Of a DNA stretch of 7,367 nucleotides, positions 1 to 5,749 are shown piece by piece; the first letter of the stretch is position 1; the number at the start of each line of letters is the position of its first letter. The position numbers and the translations under genes were made by a program. The DNA is from Bacteroidota bacterium (GTDB lineage Bacteria > Bacteroidota > Bacteroidia > Bacteroidales > Prolixibacteraceae), in contig JAUYEQ010000554.1 of NCBI GenBank assembly GCA_030691295.1, positions 1 to 7,367 on the forward strand. The letters run 5' to 3'. The notes beneath the pieces were generated by a model, which saw nothing but the letters and a program-made list of their open reading frames with translations, was not told where the DNA came from and did not search any database.

Positions 1-75
1 GGCAAAATTGGTTTCAGCAAAAGCGGAAAGGCTGATCAGGATAACGAATCCTGTTAAGATGTTTTTCAAGTGCAT
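1..75 (-). CDS. 5' end of a gene for an exported protein (partial)
   Basis: Only the first 25 codons are inside the window; the rest lies beyond the left edge. The ATG is the complement of 73-75. The product begins MHLKNILTGF and continues as a hydrophobic stretch (VILISLSAFA) ending in a small-residue AFA motif followed by E. This is a standard Sec signal peptide with a likely signal peptidase I site after residue 20. The protein is therefore probably periplasmic or outer-membrane associated. No mature domain is visible, so no function can be given. It lies 70 bp downstream of the CYTH gene on the same strand and may be co-transcribed or have its own promoter; I found no exact TAnnTTTG box in that spacer. 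The reading frame stays open to position 1. Confidence 0.7.
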   Translation of the reverse strand, partial: MHLKNILTGFVILISLSAFAETNFA

Positions 76-145
76 ATATAATCGGTTTATTGGCTACTAG
101 GTAAACGATATTTCTTAATTCTTGTTGTGTCCGGCTTTTCAAAAA

Positions 146-622
146 TCAGGCCATGTCATCGCTCCATTCCTGAAAGGGATGTTCTGAAAGGTACGAATTG
201 TAAAACCTTTCGTCGCCCGAAACTTCTTGCATAAGCCAGTCTGGTCGTGTAAAATGCTGTTTTTCAGTAGTTAATTCAATCTCGGCCATTACCAGTCCTT
301 TGTTTTTTCCTGAAAAAACATCCACTTCCCAAAAAAAACCTTCGTACAGAACTTTGTGCCTTGTTTTTTCCACAGGTTCTGAAATGGCCAGTATCAGCAT
401 TTCGTATGCATCGTTAACCGGAACTTCATATTCAAATTCGGGCCGCGAGATGGTTCTTGAAGGACCTTTAATGGTTAAAAAAGCCTTTTCTCCTGATATC
501 CGTATGCGCACTACCGGCAACGGATCAAGTCCCAGATAAGCTTGAATAAGCTTGGTTCCGGTATCGGTCGGAACCCATTTACTGGTGTCAACCAGGAATT
601 TACGTTCAATTTCGAAAGCCAT
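146..622 (-). CDS. CYTH-domain triphosphate tunnel metalloenzyme
   Basis: A 158-residue, single-domain protein of the CYTH superfamily, usual in length for the short bacterial form. Family members bind triphosphate compounds in a beta-barrel tunnel lined with charged residues and need a divalent metal; the short bacterial enzymes that have been characterised are mostly inorganic tripolyphosphatases. The tunnel residues are all visible: the ExExK signature E4-I-E6-R-K8, R39 and R41, K52, the E62-F-E64-Y-E66 series, K86 and R88, E99 and D101, and E114 and E116. The C-terminal part (P127-D-W onward, then NSYL) also fits the family. There is no signal peptide, so it should be cytoplasmic. It is transcribed divergently from the HD hydrolase, with an exact TAnnTTTG box 35 bp upstream. 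The family call is firm; the exact substrate (tripolyphosphate, ATP, thiamine triphosphate) cannot be read from sequence. Confidence 0.93.
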   Translation of the reverse strand: MAFEIERKFLVDTSKWVPTDTGTKLIQAYLGLDPLPVVRIRISGEKAFLTIKGPSRTISRPEFEYEVPVNDAYEMLILAISEPVEKTRHKVLYEGFFWEVDVFSGKNKGLVMAEIELTTEKQHFTRPDWLMQEVSGDERFYNSYLSEHPFQEWSDDMA

Positions 623-643
623 CGTTTTTGTTTTGTTTTTTGC

Positions 644-650
644 TAATTTG
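644..650 (+). promoter_or_regulatory. Candidate -7 box for the HD hydrolase gene
   Basis: The sequence TAATTTG resembles the Bacteroidetes -7 box TAnnTTTG but is one T short. It is followed by GCAGC and lies 25 bp before the ATG at 676, a suitable distance. A TTTG at 627-630 is too close (13 bp) for the normal 19-21 bp spacing of the -33 element. Weak evidence, recorded mainly because the spacer between the divergent genes is so short. Confidence 0.3.
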
Positions 651-656
651 CAGCAA

Positions 657-664
657 CAAAAATA
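657..664 (-). promoter_or_regulatory. Probable -7 box for the CYTH gene
   Basis: Read on the minus strand this is TATTTTTG, an exact match to the Bacteroidetes -7 consensus TAnnTTTG. It ends 35 bp before the ATG at 622, which would leave an untranslated leader of roughly 25-30 nt. No clean TTTG -33 element is seen 19-21 bp upstream, which weakens the call. It sits next to the candidate plus-strand box of the HD gene, so the two transcription starts would be tightly packed. Confidence 0.5.
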
Positions 665-675
665 GAACTACTGAC

Positions 676-1230
676 ATGATTTTACGTGAAAATGCCATTG
701 AATTTTTAAATCAGCACATTCAGAATGCAAATATGCTCAAACATTGTCTTGCCAGCGAGGCAGTTTTACGGGCAATTGCACTAAAATTAAACAAGGATAC
801 GGAAGAGTGGGGGATGGCAGGTTTACTGCACGATATTGACGTGGAAATAACAAGTGGTGATCCGATGCGGCATGGTCCGTTTGCAGCGGGAATGCTTGAT
901 GGAATGCTTTCTGCAGAAGCCATTGATGCGATTGTTATGCACAACGAAATGGCTTCAGGAAAAGAACGAACCACCGTTTTTCAACATGCGCTTGCTGCCG
1001 GTGAAACCATAACCGGCCTAATAATGGCCACAACTTTGGTTTATCCTGATAAAAAACTTGCTTCTGTAAAAACAAAATCAATTACCAAACGAATGAAGGA
1101 AAAAGCTTTTGCAGCCTCTGTCAATCGCGAAACAATTATGGAATGTGAGCTGATTGGTATTCCGATTCAGGATTTTGCCGAACTTTCACTGGCGGCAATG
1201 CAGAAAATCAGCGACGAATTGGGACTCTAA
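676..1230 (+). CDS. HD-domain metal-dependent phosphohydrolase (HDIG type)
   Basis: A cytoplasmic protein of 184 residues resembling the uncharacterised short HDIG-type hydrolases common in bacteria. I chose the ATG at 676 (MILRENAIEF). The frame is open back to a TTG at 628, but that extension has unlike composition, overlaps the promoter region, and homologues as I remember them start near this ATG. Visible motifs are H23 in the first helix, the H52-D53 doublet in LLHDID, H66 in MRHGPF and H89 in VMHNE. The second half (TGLI, PDKKLASVK, KEKAFAASVNRE) follows the family closely. The position where relatives usually have a metal-ligand Asp just before xLTGLI is a Glu here (E110, in AGETITGLI). 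Members probably hydrolyse a nucleotide or another phosphoester, but no substrate is known. The gene converges on the epimerase gene, with an inverted repeat between them. Confidence 0.88.
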   Translation: MILRENAIEFLNQHIQNANMLKHCLASEAVLRAIALKLNKDTEEWGMAGLLHDIDVEITSGDPMRHGPFAAGMLDGMLSAEAIDAIVMHNEMASGKERTTVFQHALAAGETITGLIMATTLVYPDKKLASVKTKSITKRMKEKAFAASVNRETIMECELIGIPIQDFAELSLAAMQKISDELGL

Positions 1231-1232
1231 AA

Positions 1233-1303
1233 AGTTTCAAGTTCAAAGTTCAAAGTTCCAGGTAGCGATCAAACTTGGAACTTAAAATTTGGAACCTGAA
1301 ACT
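1233..1303. repeat. Imperfect inverted repeat between convergent genes, possible bidirectional terminator
   Basis: The left arm (1233-1263) is built from short repeats of AAGTTCA and ends in AAGTTCCAGGT. The right arm (1272-1303) is its imperfect reverse complement, TTGGAACTT...GGAACCTGAAACT. The outer ends AGTTTCA/TGAAACT match exactly. Together the arms could fold into a long interrupted hairpin separated by about 8 nt. The element fills the whole spacer between the HD gene (stop at 1230) and the oppositely oriented epimerase gene, whose TAG stop (1302-1304) overlaps the right arm. Its place at the joint 3' end of two convergent genes suggests termination in both directions, but no clear T-run follows either arm. 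The low-complexity AAGTTCAA pattern also suggests a dispersed intergenic repeat. Confidence 0.6.
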
Positions 1304-2483
1304 ATCTTGTCATTATTTCCAAACACATACGGCTGTTGTGATACGGGCATTTCCAGAAACCGGCTTTGTCTCCATCGCGATTAACAGTTCCATCTTCTGA
1401 AATACTCCAAAACCACTCACCCTTTTCTGTGTCGATCAGGTTTTCCTGAATGTATTTCCAGCATTTGAGCGATTTCTCCAACCATTCATGATCGCCGGTT
1501 AATTCGAAAGCATTCATAAAACCGACTACGCCTTCAGCATTAACCCACCAATGCCGGTCAGTATCCAAATGACCTTTATCCAATTCATAAACAAGGCTTC
1601 CGTCGGGCTGCAATCCTTCGCAGGCAGCTTCGGCAATTTTGATACAGACTTTCTGTACTTCAGCCAACAATTCCTGATCGCCTAAAACCCTTGCAGCTTC
1701 ATCAATCAGCCACGAAGCTTCTATGTCGTGCCCATAGGAAACGATGGTTGATTTTGTATTCCAGTTTTCGTCGAAGAACAGGTCCAGATGGAAAGTTTTT
1801 TGATTGACGATCTTTTCGGTAAAAATAAGGATCAGGTTTCCCAATTGCTGGCCAAGCGTTTGATCTTTCCAAACGCGGTGCAAATTGGTGTATGCTTCCA
1901 GAATGTGCAGATGCGTATTCATGGTTTTTTTCTCATTCTCGTCTTTTTCGCTTAAACGCAGGTCTTCCAGTAATTTCCAATCGCGGCTGTAAGCTTCAAA
2001 ATAGCCATTCATCTCACAGTCAAAACTATGGTTTTCTATTAACCTGAATAATCCAACGGCAGTCCTAAGGCTCGATTCATCTCCTGAAGCGCGGTAATGC
2101 TCAGTAAGCGCATAAATGAAAAATGCCTGTGAATAGATTTGCTTTTTGGTATCAACTGGTTTTCCGTCAAACGAAATGGTCCAATACGTCCCGCCAAATT
2201 CAGAATCGAAAAAATGCTTCAGGATAAAATCTTTTGCGCGGTTGGCCATTTCGAGGTAGAGCGGATTTTTCTCCAGAAGATAGGCAGCAGAAAAAGACCA
2301 CAGAATACGTGCATTCAGGATTCCACCTTTGTCAGCTTTAGGAACAAGCTGGCCATCTCTATTTATTTGACCGTAAAAGCCACCGTTTCCGTTGTCGGTC
2401 ATTTTTTCTGACCAGAATGGCAGAATATTGCCGGTCAACTCTTTTCTGAGTTGTTGTTTCAGTTCTAATAGATTGGAATTCAT
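1302..2483 (-). CDS. Cellobiose 2-epimerase-type AGE protein (probable mannobiose 2-epimerase)
   Basis: A 393-residue protein of the N-acylglucosamine 2-epimerase superfamily, an (alpha/alpha)6 barrel, and specifically the cellobiose 2-epimerase branch (EC 5.1.3.11). The enzyme interconverts glucose and mannose at the reducing end of beta-1,4 disaccharides. Residues matching the catalytic set of the Rhodothermus marinus enzyme are in place: R59, H193 in NTHLHILEAYTN, H252 and E255 in SYGHDIEASWL, and H382 in CPYHNSRMCLE. The aromatic WWVNAEG segment (312-318) of the sugar site is also present. There is no signal peptide, so it is cytoplasmic. It is the last gene of the minus-strand cluster, after the GH130 phosphorylase and symporter, which points to beta-1,4-mannobiose as the natural substrate, converted to mannosyl-1,4-glucose. 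A simple GlcNAc 2-epimerase is less likely given the cellobiose-epimerase motifs. The ATG at 2483 has no Shine-Dalgarno site. Confidence 0.93.
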   Translation of the reverse strand: MNSNLLELKQQLRKELTGNILPFWSEKMTDNGNGGFYGQINRDGQLVPKADKGGILNARILWSFSAAYLLEKNPLYLEMANRAKDFILKHFFDSEFGGTYWTISFDGKPVDTKKQIYSQAFFIYALTEHYRASGDESSLRTAVGLFRLIENHSFDCEMNGYFEAYSRDWKLLEDLRLSEKDENEKKTMNTHLHILEAYTNLHRVWKDQTLGQQLGNLILIFTEKIVNQKTFHLDLFFDENWNTKSTIVSYGHDIEASWLIDEAARVLGDQELLAEVQKVCIKIAEAACEGLQPDGSLVYELDKGHLDTDRHWWVNAEGVVGFMNAFELTGDHEWLEKSLKCWKYIQENLIDTEKGEWFWSISEDGTVNRDGDKAGFWKCPYHNSRMCLEIMTR

Positions 2484-2505
2484 CGTTTCGATTTATTATT
2501 GTTCT

Positions 2506-2538
2506 AACTTTTCCAAAGTTCTAAGCTTTGGAAAAGTT
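2506..2538. repeat. Perfect palindrome (13-bp arms, 7-nt loop) in the symporter-epimerase spacer
   Basis: The left arm AACTTTTCCAAAG (2506-2518) and right arm CTTTGGAAAAGTT (2526-2538) are exact reverse complements around the loop TTCTAAG. The hairpin lies 22 bp upstream of the epimerase ATG, within the expected transcript. Neither side is followed by a T-run in the transcribed sense, so it is not a canonical rho-independent terminator. It could stabilise or process the mRNA, lower expression of the distal gene, or be a dispersed palindromic repeat. The core AACTTTTCC also occurs in the upstream spacer of the cluster. Confidence 0.8.
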
Positions 2539-2565
2539 GATTGAAATTGGAAAAGTTGATCGAAA
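2528..2565. repeat. Two abutting 19-bp direct repeats
   Basis: TTGGAAAAGTTGATTGAAA (2528-2546) is followed without a gap by TTGGAAAAGTTGATCGAAA (2547-2565), differing at one position. The first copy shares its TTGGAAAAGTT with the right arm of the adjacent palindrome, so three copies of the GGAAAAGTT core (one inverted) lie within 60 bp. The second copy ends 5 bp from the symporter stop codon. It looks like local duplication of the palindrome's half-element. Confidence 0.8.
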
Positions 2566-2570
2566 AAAAA

Positions 2571-4409
2571 TTAATCTTCAAGTTTATCGTACCAGTTCTT
2601 TTTCAGGATTACAGATCCAACACCAACGATCATCAAAGCGATGGCGAATGAGTTGAATTGTTTTACCACCAGATAGATAGGCGCTGCCACCAAAGCGGTT
2701 TGCCATACGATGCCTGTAAAAACATTCACCATATCGCGACCAAAAGCAGTGTTCTCTTTGAAACCGGGATTTTCAGCAACCACCATTTCGTGTATCGGTT
2801 TCCAGAATCCCCATGGACGTGTTTTTGCATAGAATATCTTCAGTACTTCGGTGTCGGTTGCCGGAGCAGTATAAGTTCCCCAAATACACCCGATTACGGA
2901 GAACACAAGAATAATTGGGAAATAGTAGATTGGTAAAACGGTATTGATCACTGGAACATACGGTAAAATCAGTGCCGGAATCAGGCCGCCCGTCATTCCC
3001 CATGCAAACCCTTTGCTGTTGAATCGCCACCAATGCCATTTCAGAATATTGGCAGCTACATAACTACCATACAATGCGCCTGTTACCCATTGAAGGATGC
3101 TGTTTACGTTTTCGGCAAGTACGCCAAATCCTACGCTGATAATCACCACCACCAAACCAACGATGATGTTCGCATTGTTCGATTGTTTGGCGGTTGCTTC
3201 AGGCTTGATGTATTTGATGTAAATGTCGTTCACAATGTATGCCTGGGCTGCATTCAGCGTTCCGGCAAAAGTGGACATAAAAGCAGCCAGCAGACCGGCA
3301 AGAATCAATCCGACCAATCCCGCAGGAATCCAGGGGTGCGCAATAACTGCCGGCAATACAAGTTCAAAATCGACCGCTCCGTTGATGGTTATCTGATCTT
3401 TGATCTGATCAAAAAGGATTAGTCCGATGACGGCAATACCTGCAATCATCAAATAGCGGACGGGCATTAAAACAACCGATACAAACCCGCTCATCAGGGA
3501 AGCTTCGCGCGGCGATTTGGTGGACAGAATTTTTTGCATGTCGTAAGTCGGAGCAGGACCTGCGATGCTACTCAAAATTCCTTTCATCAGCACTACTCCA
3601 AAGAAAAGTGTGAACAGTTCGTAACCATCGCCCTGAATTTTAGTATTGAATTCTGAAAATTTTCCGGTCCAGTTCATATTGAGATGAGTACCAAATGCGG
3701 GCGAAAACCAGCCTTCAGGCACTAATTTTGAGAATTCCAGTATATCCAAATGCAACATTGCGATAATGGCGATGGCAATGGCTGCCAAAGTCATGATTGC
3801 ATATTGAGCCACATCTGCCCAGACGATGCTCATCATTCCGCCCATCAGTGCATAAAAAACGGCAAAAAGTGTAAATGTGATCCCCCAAACATGAGGTACA
3901 TAAATGTTTGGAATAAAACTTAGCGACGGGAATATGGATTTAAGAGGAAGGAATATTTCAATAAATTTACCCATGCCGATAAAGCCGTAAGCCAGCATAC
4001 TCAGGCAGACCAAAATGGCAAAAATAACAATGATCCAGTGCGAAGTTACCGCTCCTTTGTCTTTTCCGAAGCGGAAACCTATCCATTCGGCACCCGTTGT
4101 TACTCCTGAACGACGCAGCCATGCCGAGAGGTAAACCATCAGGAAAATCTGGTTGAAAACCGGCCAGAGCCATGGAATATAAATACTTTTCAGGCCATAA
4201 ATTACCGTAATTGCCACCAGCCAAACTGTTCCTGAAATATCGAACATGCCTGAAGCATTTGATAAGCCAAGCATGTACCACGGAATGGTTTTTCCGCCAA
4301 GTAAATAAGATTCAAGATTTTTCGATGCCTGACGTTTTAAGTAGAAGCCGATGAATATTAACAAGCTAAGGTAAACTGCGACAATGGCAAAGTCGATGGT
4401 AGTTAGCAT
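2571..4409 (-). CDS. Sodium/solute symporter (SSS family), probable mannobiose importer
   Basis: An inner-membrane protein of 612 residues with about 13-14 hydrophobic helices, beginning with MLTTIDFAIVAVYLSLLIFI and the typical YLLGGKTIPWYMLGLS loop (35-50) of the sodium/solute symporter family. The core signature is at about 364-397 (GLVGLILAGLLAAFMST, then LNAAQAYIVNDIY). By alignment with vSGLT, S379 and T380 would correspond to the Na2-site residues S364 and S365. The C-terminal part (helices near 415-430, 470-510, 565-605) makes it longer than the smallest family members. It probably couples sodium entry to sugar uptake. The substrate is inferred only from position: it sits between the GH130 phosphorylase and the epimerase, as the transporter does in the B. 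fragilis mannan operon. The spacer to the upstream gene is 108 bp and to the downstream gene 87 bp, both carrying palindromes. The leader before the ATG is A-rich with no Shine-Dalgarno site. Confidence 0.92.
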   Translation of the reverse strand: MLTTIDFAIVAVYLSLLIFIGFYLKRQASKNLESYLLGGKTIPWYMLGLSNASGMFDISGTVWLVAITVIYGLKSIYIPWLWPVFNQIFLMVYLSAWLRRSGVTTGAEWIGFRFGKDKGAVTSHWIIVIFAILVCLSMLAYGFIGMGKFIEIFLPLKSIFPSLSFIPNIYVPHVWGITFTLFAVFYALMGGMMSIVWADVAQYAIMTLAAIAIAIIAMLHLDILEFSKLVPEGWFSPAFGTHLNMNWTGKFSEFNTKIQGDGYELFTLFFGVVLMKGILSSIAGPAPTYDMQKILSTKSPREASLMSGFVSVVLMPVRYLMIAGIAVIGLILFDQIKDQITINGAVDFELVLPAVIAHPWIPAGLVGLILAGLLAAFMSTFAGTLNAAQAYIVNDIYIKYIKPEATAKQSNNANIIVGLVVVIISVGFGVLAENVNSILQWVTGALYGSYVAANILKWHWWRFNSKGFAWGMTGGLIPALILPYVPVINTVLPIYYFPIILVFSVIGCIWGTYTAPATDTEVLKIFYAKTRPWGFWKPIHEMVVAENPGFKENTAFGRDMVNVFTGIVWQTALVAAPIYLVVKQFNSFAIALMIVGVGSVILKKNWYDKLED

Positions 4410-4437
4410 TTTATGTGTATTTTTTTAGTTATTTGTA

Positions 4438-4484
4438 AACTTTCCCAAAGTTTTATAAGTTTTAACTTTTCCAGAGTTTTATAA
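4438..4484. repeat. Pair of direct repeats of a 21-bp unit in the GH130-symporter spacer
   Basis: The segment 4438-4458 (AACTTTCCCAAAGTTTTATA plus A) and the segment 4464-4484 (AACTTTTCCAGAGTTTTATA plus A) differ at two positions and are separated by 5 bp. The second copy is also the left arm of the perfect palindrome that follows. The first copy appears to be a diverged, unpaired duplicate. Confidence 0.75.
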
Positions 4485-4509
4485 ATAGTATAAAACTCTG
4501 GAAAAGTTA
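4463..4509. repeat. Perfect palindrome with 21-bp arms and a 5-nt loop
   Basis: The arms 4463-4483 and 4489-4509 are exact reverse complements around the loop AATAG. The outer part is TAACTTTTCCAGAG and the inner part TTTTATA. In RNA this would be a very stable hairpin, 8 bp after the GH130 stop codon (4518-4520) and 53 bp before the symporter ATG. No T-run follows the stem on the minus strand (it reads AAACTTATAAAA), so it is not a standard terminator. As the genes on both sides are co-directional and functionally linked, plausible roles are partial attenuation or protection of the GH130 mRNA 3' end. A dispersed extragenic palindrome is the alternative, supported by the related element in the next spacer. 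Confidence 0.88.
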
Positions 4510-4517
4510 TTGATTAA

Positions 4518-5699
4518 CTACTTCTTTTTCAGTATTTCCAGGTTTTTCTCAATCTGCTTTTTCAAAGTCTCCACTGAAGCCGCAGAACGGTAGCCGTCGG
4601 CAGGCGAATTCAGGCAGTAATCAACCAGTTTGTCAATTGTTGAAGTAGCAAGGTGCATGCGGGTATCCGACGAAGCGTAGTATATAAATACTTTTCCGTT
4701 TTCATCGGCAATCCATCCGTTGGTGAAAAGTACGTTCGACACGTCGCCAATACGTTCTTCGCCAATAGGTCCCATCAGGTGACCGGCTGGTTCGGCAATC
4801 AGTTTCGACGGATCTTGTAAATCGGTCATGTATAAATAAATTACATACCGCAACCCGGCTGCACAACCACGCACGCCGTGAGCCAGATGCAACCAGCCTT
4901 TGTTGGTCTTAATCGGATGCGGTCCTTCGCCGTTTTTCACTTCTTTAATGGTGTGATAATAGCGGAAATTGATGATTTTTTCCTCTTTCACTTCGGCGTT
5001 GGTCATATCGTCAATCAGCGCCCAGCCTATTCCACCGCCACTTCCGGCATCAATAAAACCATCTTGCGGACGGGTGTATAAGGCATATTTCCCGTCAACG
5101 AATTCGTTGTGCAAAACCACATTTCGTTGCTGGCTTTTTGTTTTCAGATCCGGAAGGCGTTCCCAGGTCAGCAAATCTTTGGTCCGCACAATTCCGGCAG
5201 CAGCCACTGCCGACGATAAATCGCCAGGTGCGGCATTCGGATCTTTGCGCTCGGAGCAGAAAACGCCGTAAATCCATCCATCTTCGTGAGCCGTTAAACG
5301 CATGTCATACACATTGGTGTCTGGAATTTCGGTTTCCGGAATAGTTACCGGGAAATCCCAAAAGCGAAAATTATCGACTCCATTGGGACTTTCGGCAATG
5401 GCGAAGAATGATTTGCGGTCAACACCTTCCACGCGAACGACCAGAATGTATTTGCCGTTCCATTTCATTGCTCCTGAATTCATGGTGGCATTCATTCCGA
5501 TGCGCTCCATCAGGTATGGGTTGGTTTGTTCGTCCAGATCGTACCGCCAGATAATGGGTGTATGTGCGGCAGTTAAAACCGGATGTTTATATCGGTCGAA
5601 AACCCCGTTGCCGTTTTTTACCTTTTTGTTTTTAGCCGACAACAGTTCTTCGTGCCTGTTGAGCAGTTTTTTGATTTGCTTTTTAAATTTTGATTTCAT
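4518..5699 (-). CDS. GH130 phosphorylase, probable 4-O-beta-D-mannosyl-D-glucose phosphorylase
   Basis: A 393-residue glycoside hydrolase family 130 protein whose length and motifs fit subfamily 1, typified by the B. fragilis mannosylglucose phosphorylase (EC 2.4.1.281). It cleaves mannosyl-beta-1,4-glucose with phosphate to give alpha-mannose 1-phosphate and glucose. The five-bladed beta-propeller core is seen from about residue 38: [20 protein letters not shown] (51-70), the [20 protein letters not shown] strand pair, and [20 protein letters not shown]132 in NVYDMRL matches the family's catalytic acid Asp (131 in the B. fragilis enzyme). [23 protein letters not shown] (in two parts, 249-259 and 260-271) and [19 protein letters not shown] (340-358) are later blade motifs. 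The lysine-rich N-terminal helix is normal for this subfamily. With no signal peptide, it acts in the cytoplasm. It is first in the minus-strand cluster. The start ATG overlaps the stop of a tiny upstream ORF as ATGA. Mannosyl-glucose specificity is inferred from subfamily and neighbours. Confidence 0.93.
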   Translation of the reverse strand: MKSKFKKQIKKLLNRHEELLSAKNKKVKNGNGVFDRYKHPVLTAAHTPIIWRYDLDEQTNPYLMERIGMNATMNSGAMKWNGKYILVVRVEGVDRKSFFAIAESPNGVDNFRFWDFPVTIPETEIPDTNVYDMRLTAHEDGWIYGVFCSERKDPNAAPGDLSSAVAAAGIVRTKDLLTWERLPDLKTKSQQRNVVLHNEFVDGKYALYTRPQDGFIDAGSGGGIGWALIDDMTNAEVKEEKIINFRYYHTIKEVKNGEGPHPIKTNKGWLHLAHGVRGCAAGLRYVIYLYMTDLQDPSKLIAEPAGHLMGPIGEERIGDVSNVLFTNGWIADENGKVFIYYASSDTRMHLATSTIDKLVDYCLNSPADGYRSAASVETLKKQIEKNLEILKKK

Positions 5700-5749
5700 G
5701 TGTTTCTAATTTGTTTTTTAATTGCCACATGGAACTCGCCAATAATCAT
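5696..5749 (-). other. Possible 17-codon leader ORF overlapping the GH130 start (ATGA)
   Basis: An ATG (complement of 5747-5749) opens a frame reading [17 protein letters not shown]. Its TGA stop overlaps the GH130 start codon in an ATGA arrangement, the usual geometry for translational coupling. An AGGAG sequence (complement of 5751-5755) precedes it, but only 1 nt away, which is too close for an ideal Shine-Dalgarno. The same frame is open upstream to 5830, with a TTG at 5816-5818 that would give a 40-residue peptide. I do not recognise the peptide. An ORF this short can easily occur by chance; it is listed because the overlap is repeated one step upstream (5746-5787). Confidence 0.25.

Noticed and set aside
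628..675. Longer version of the HD hydrolase starting at TTG 628
   Set aside because: The extra 16 residues (MFCFLLICSNKNRTTD) cover the promoter-like region and do not resemble the family N-terminus. The ATG at 676 fits better.
3033..3422. Plus-strand open frame of 129 codons opposite the symporter, and similar frames opposite the GH130 and epimerase genes
   Set aside because: They are shadows of strongly supported minus-strand genes and have no motifs or codon pattern of their own.
4464..4508. Rho-independent terminator inside the sugar cluster
   Set aside because: The stem is strong, but no T-run follows on the minus strand, and the next gene is co-directional and functionally linked.
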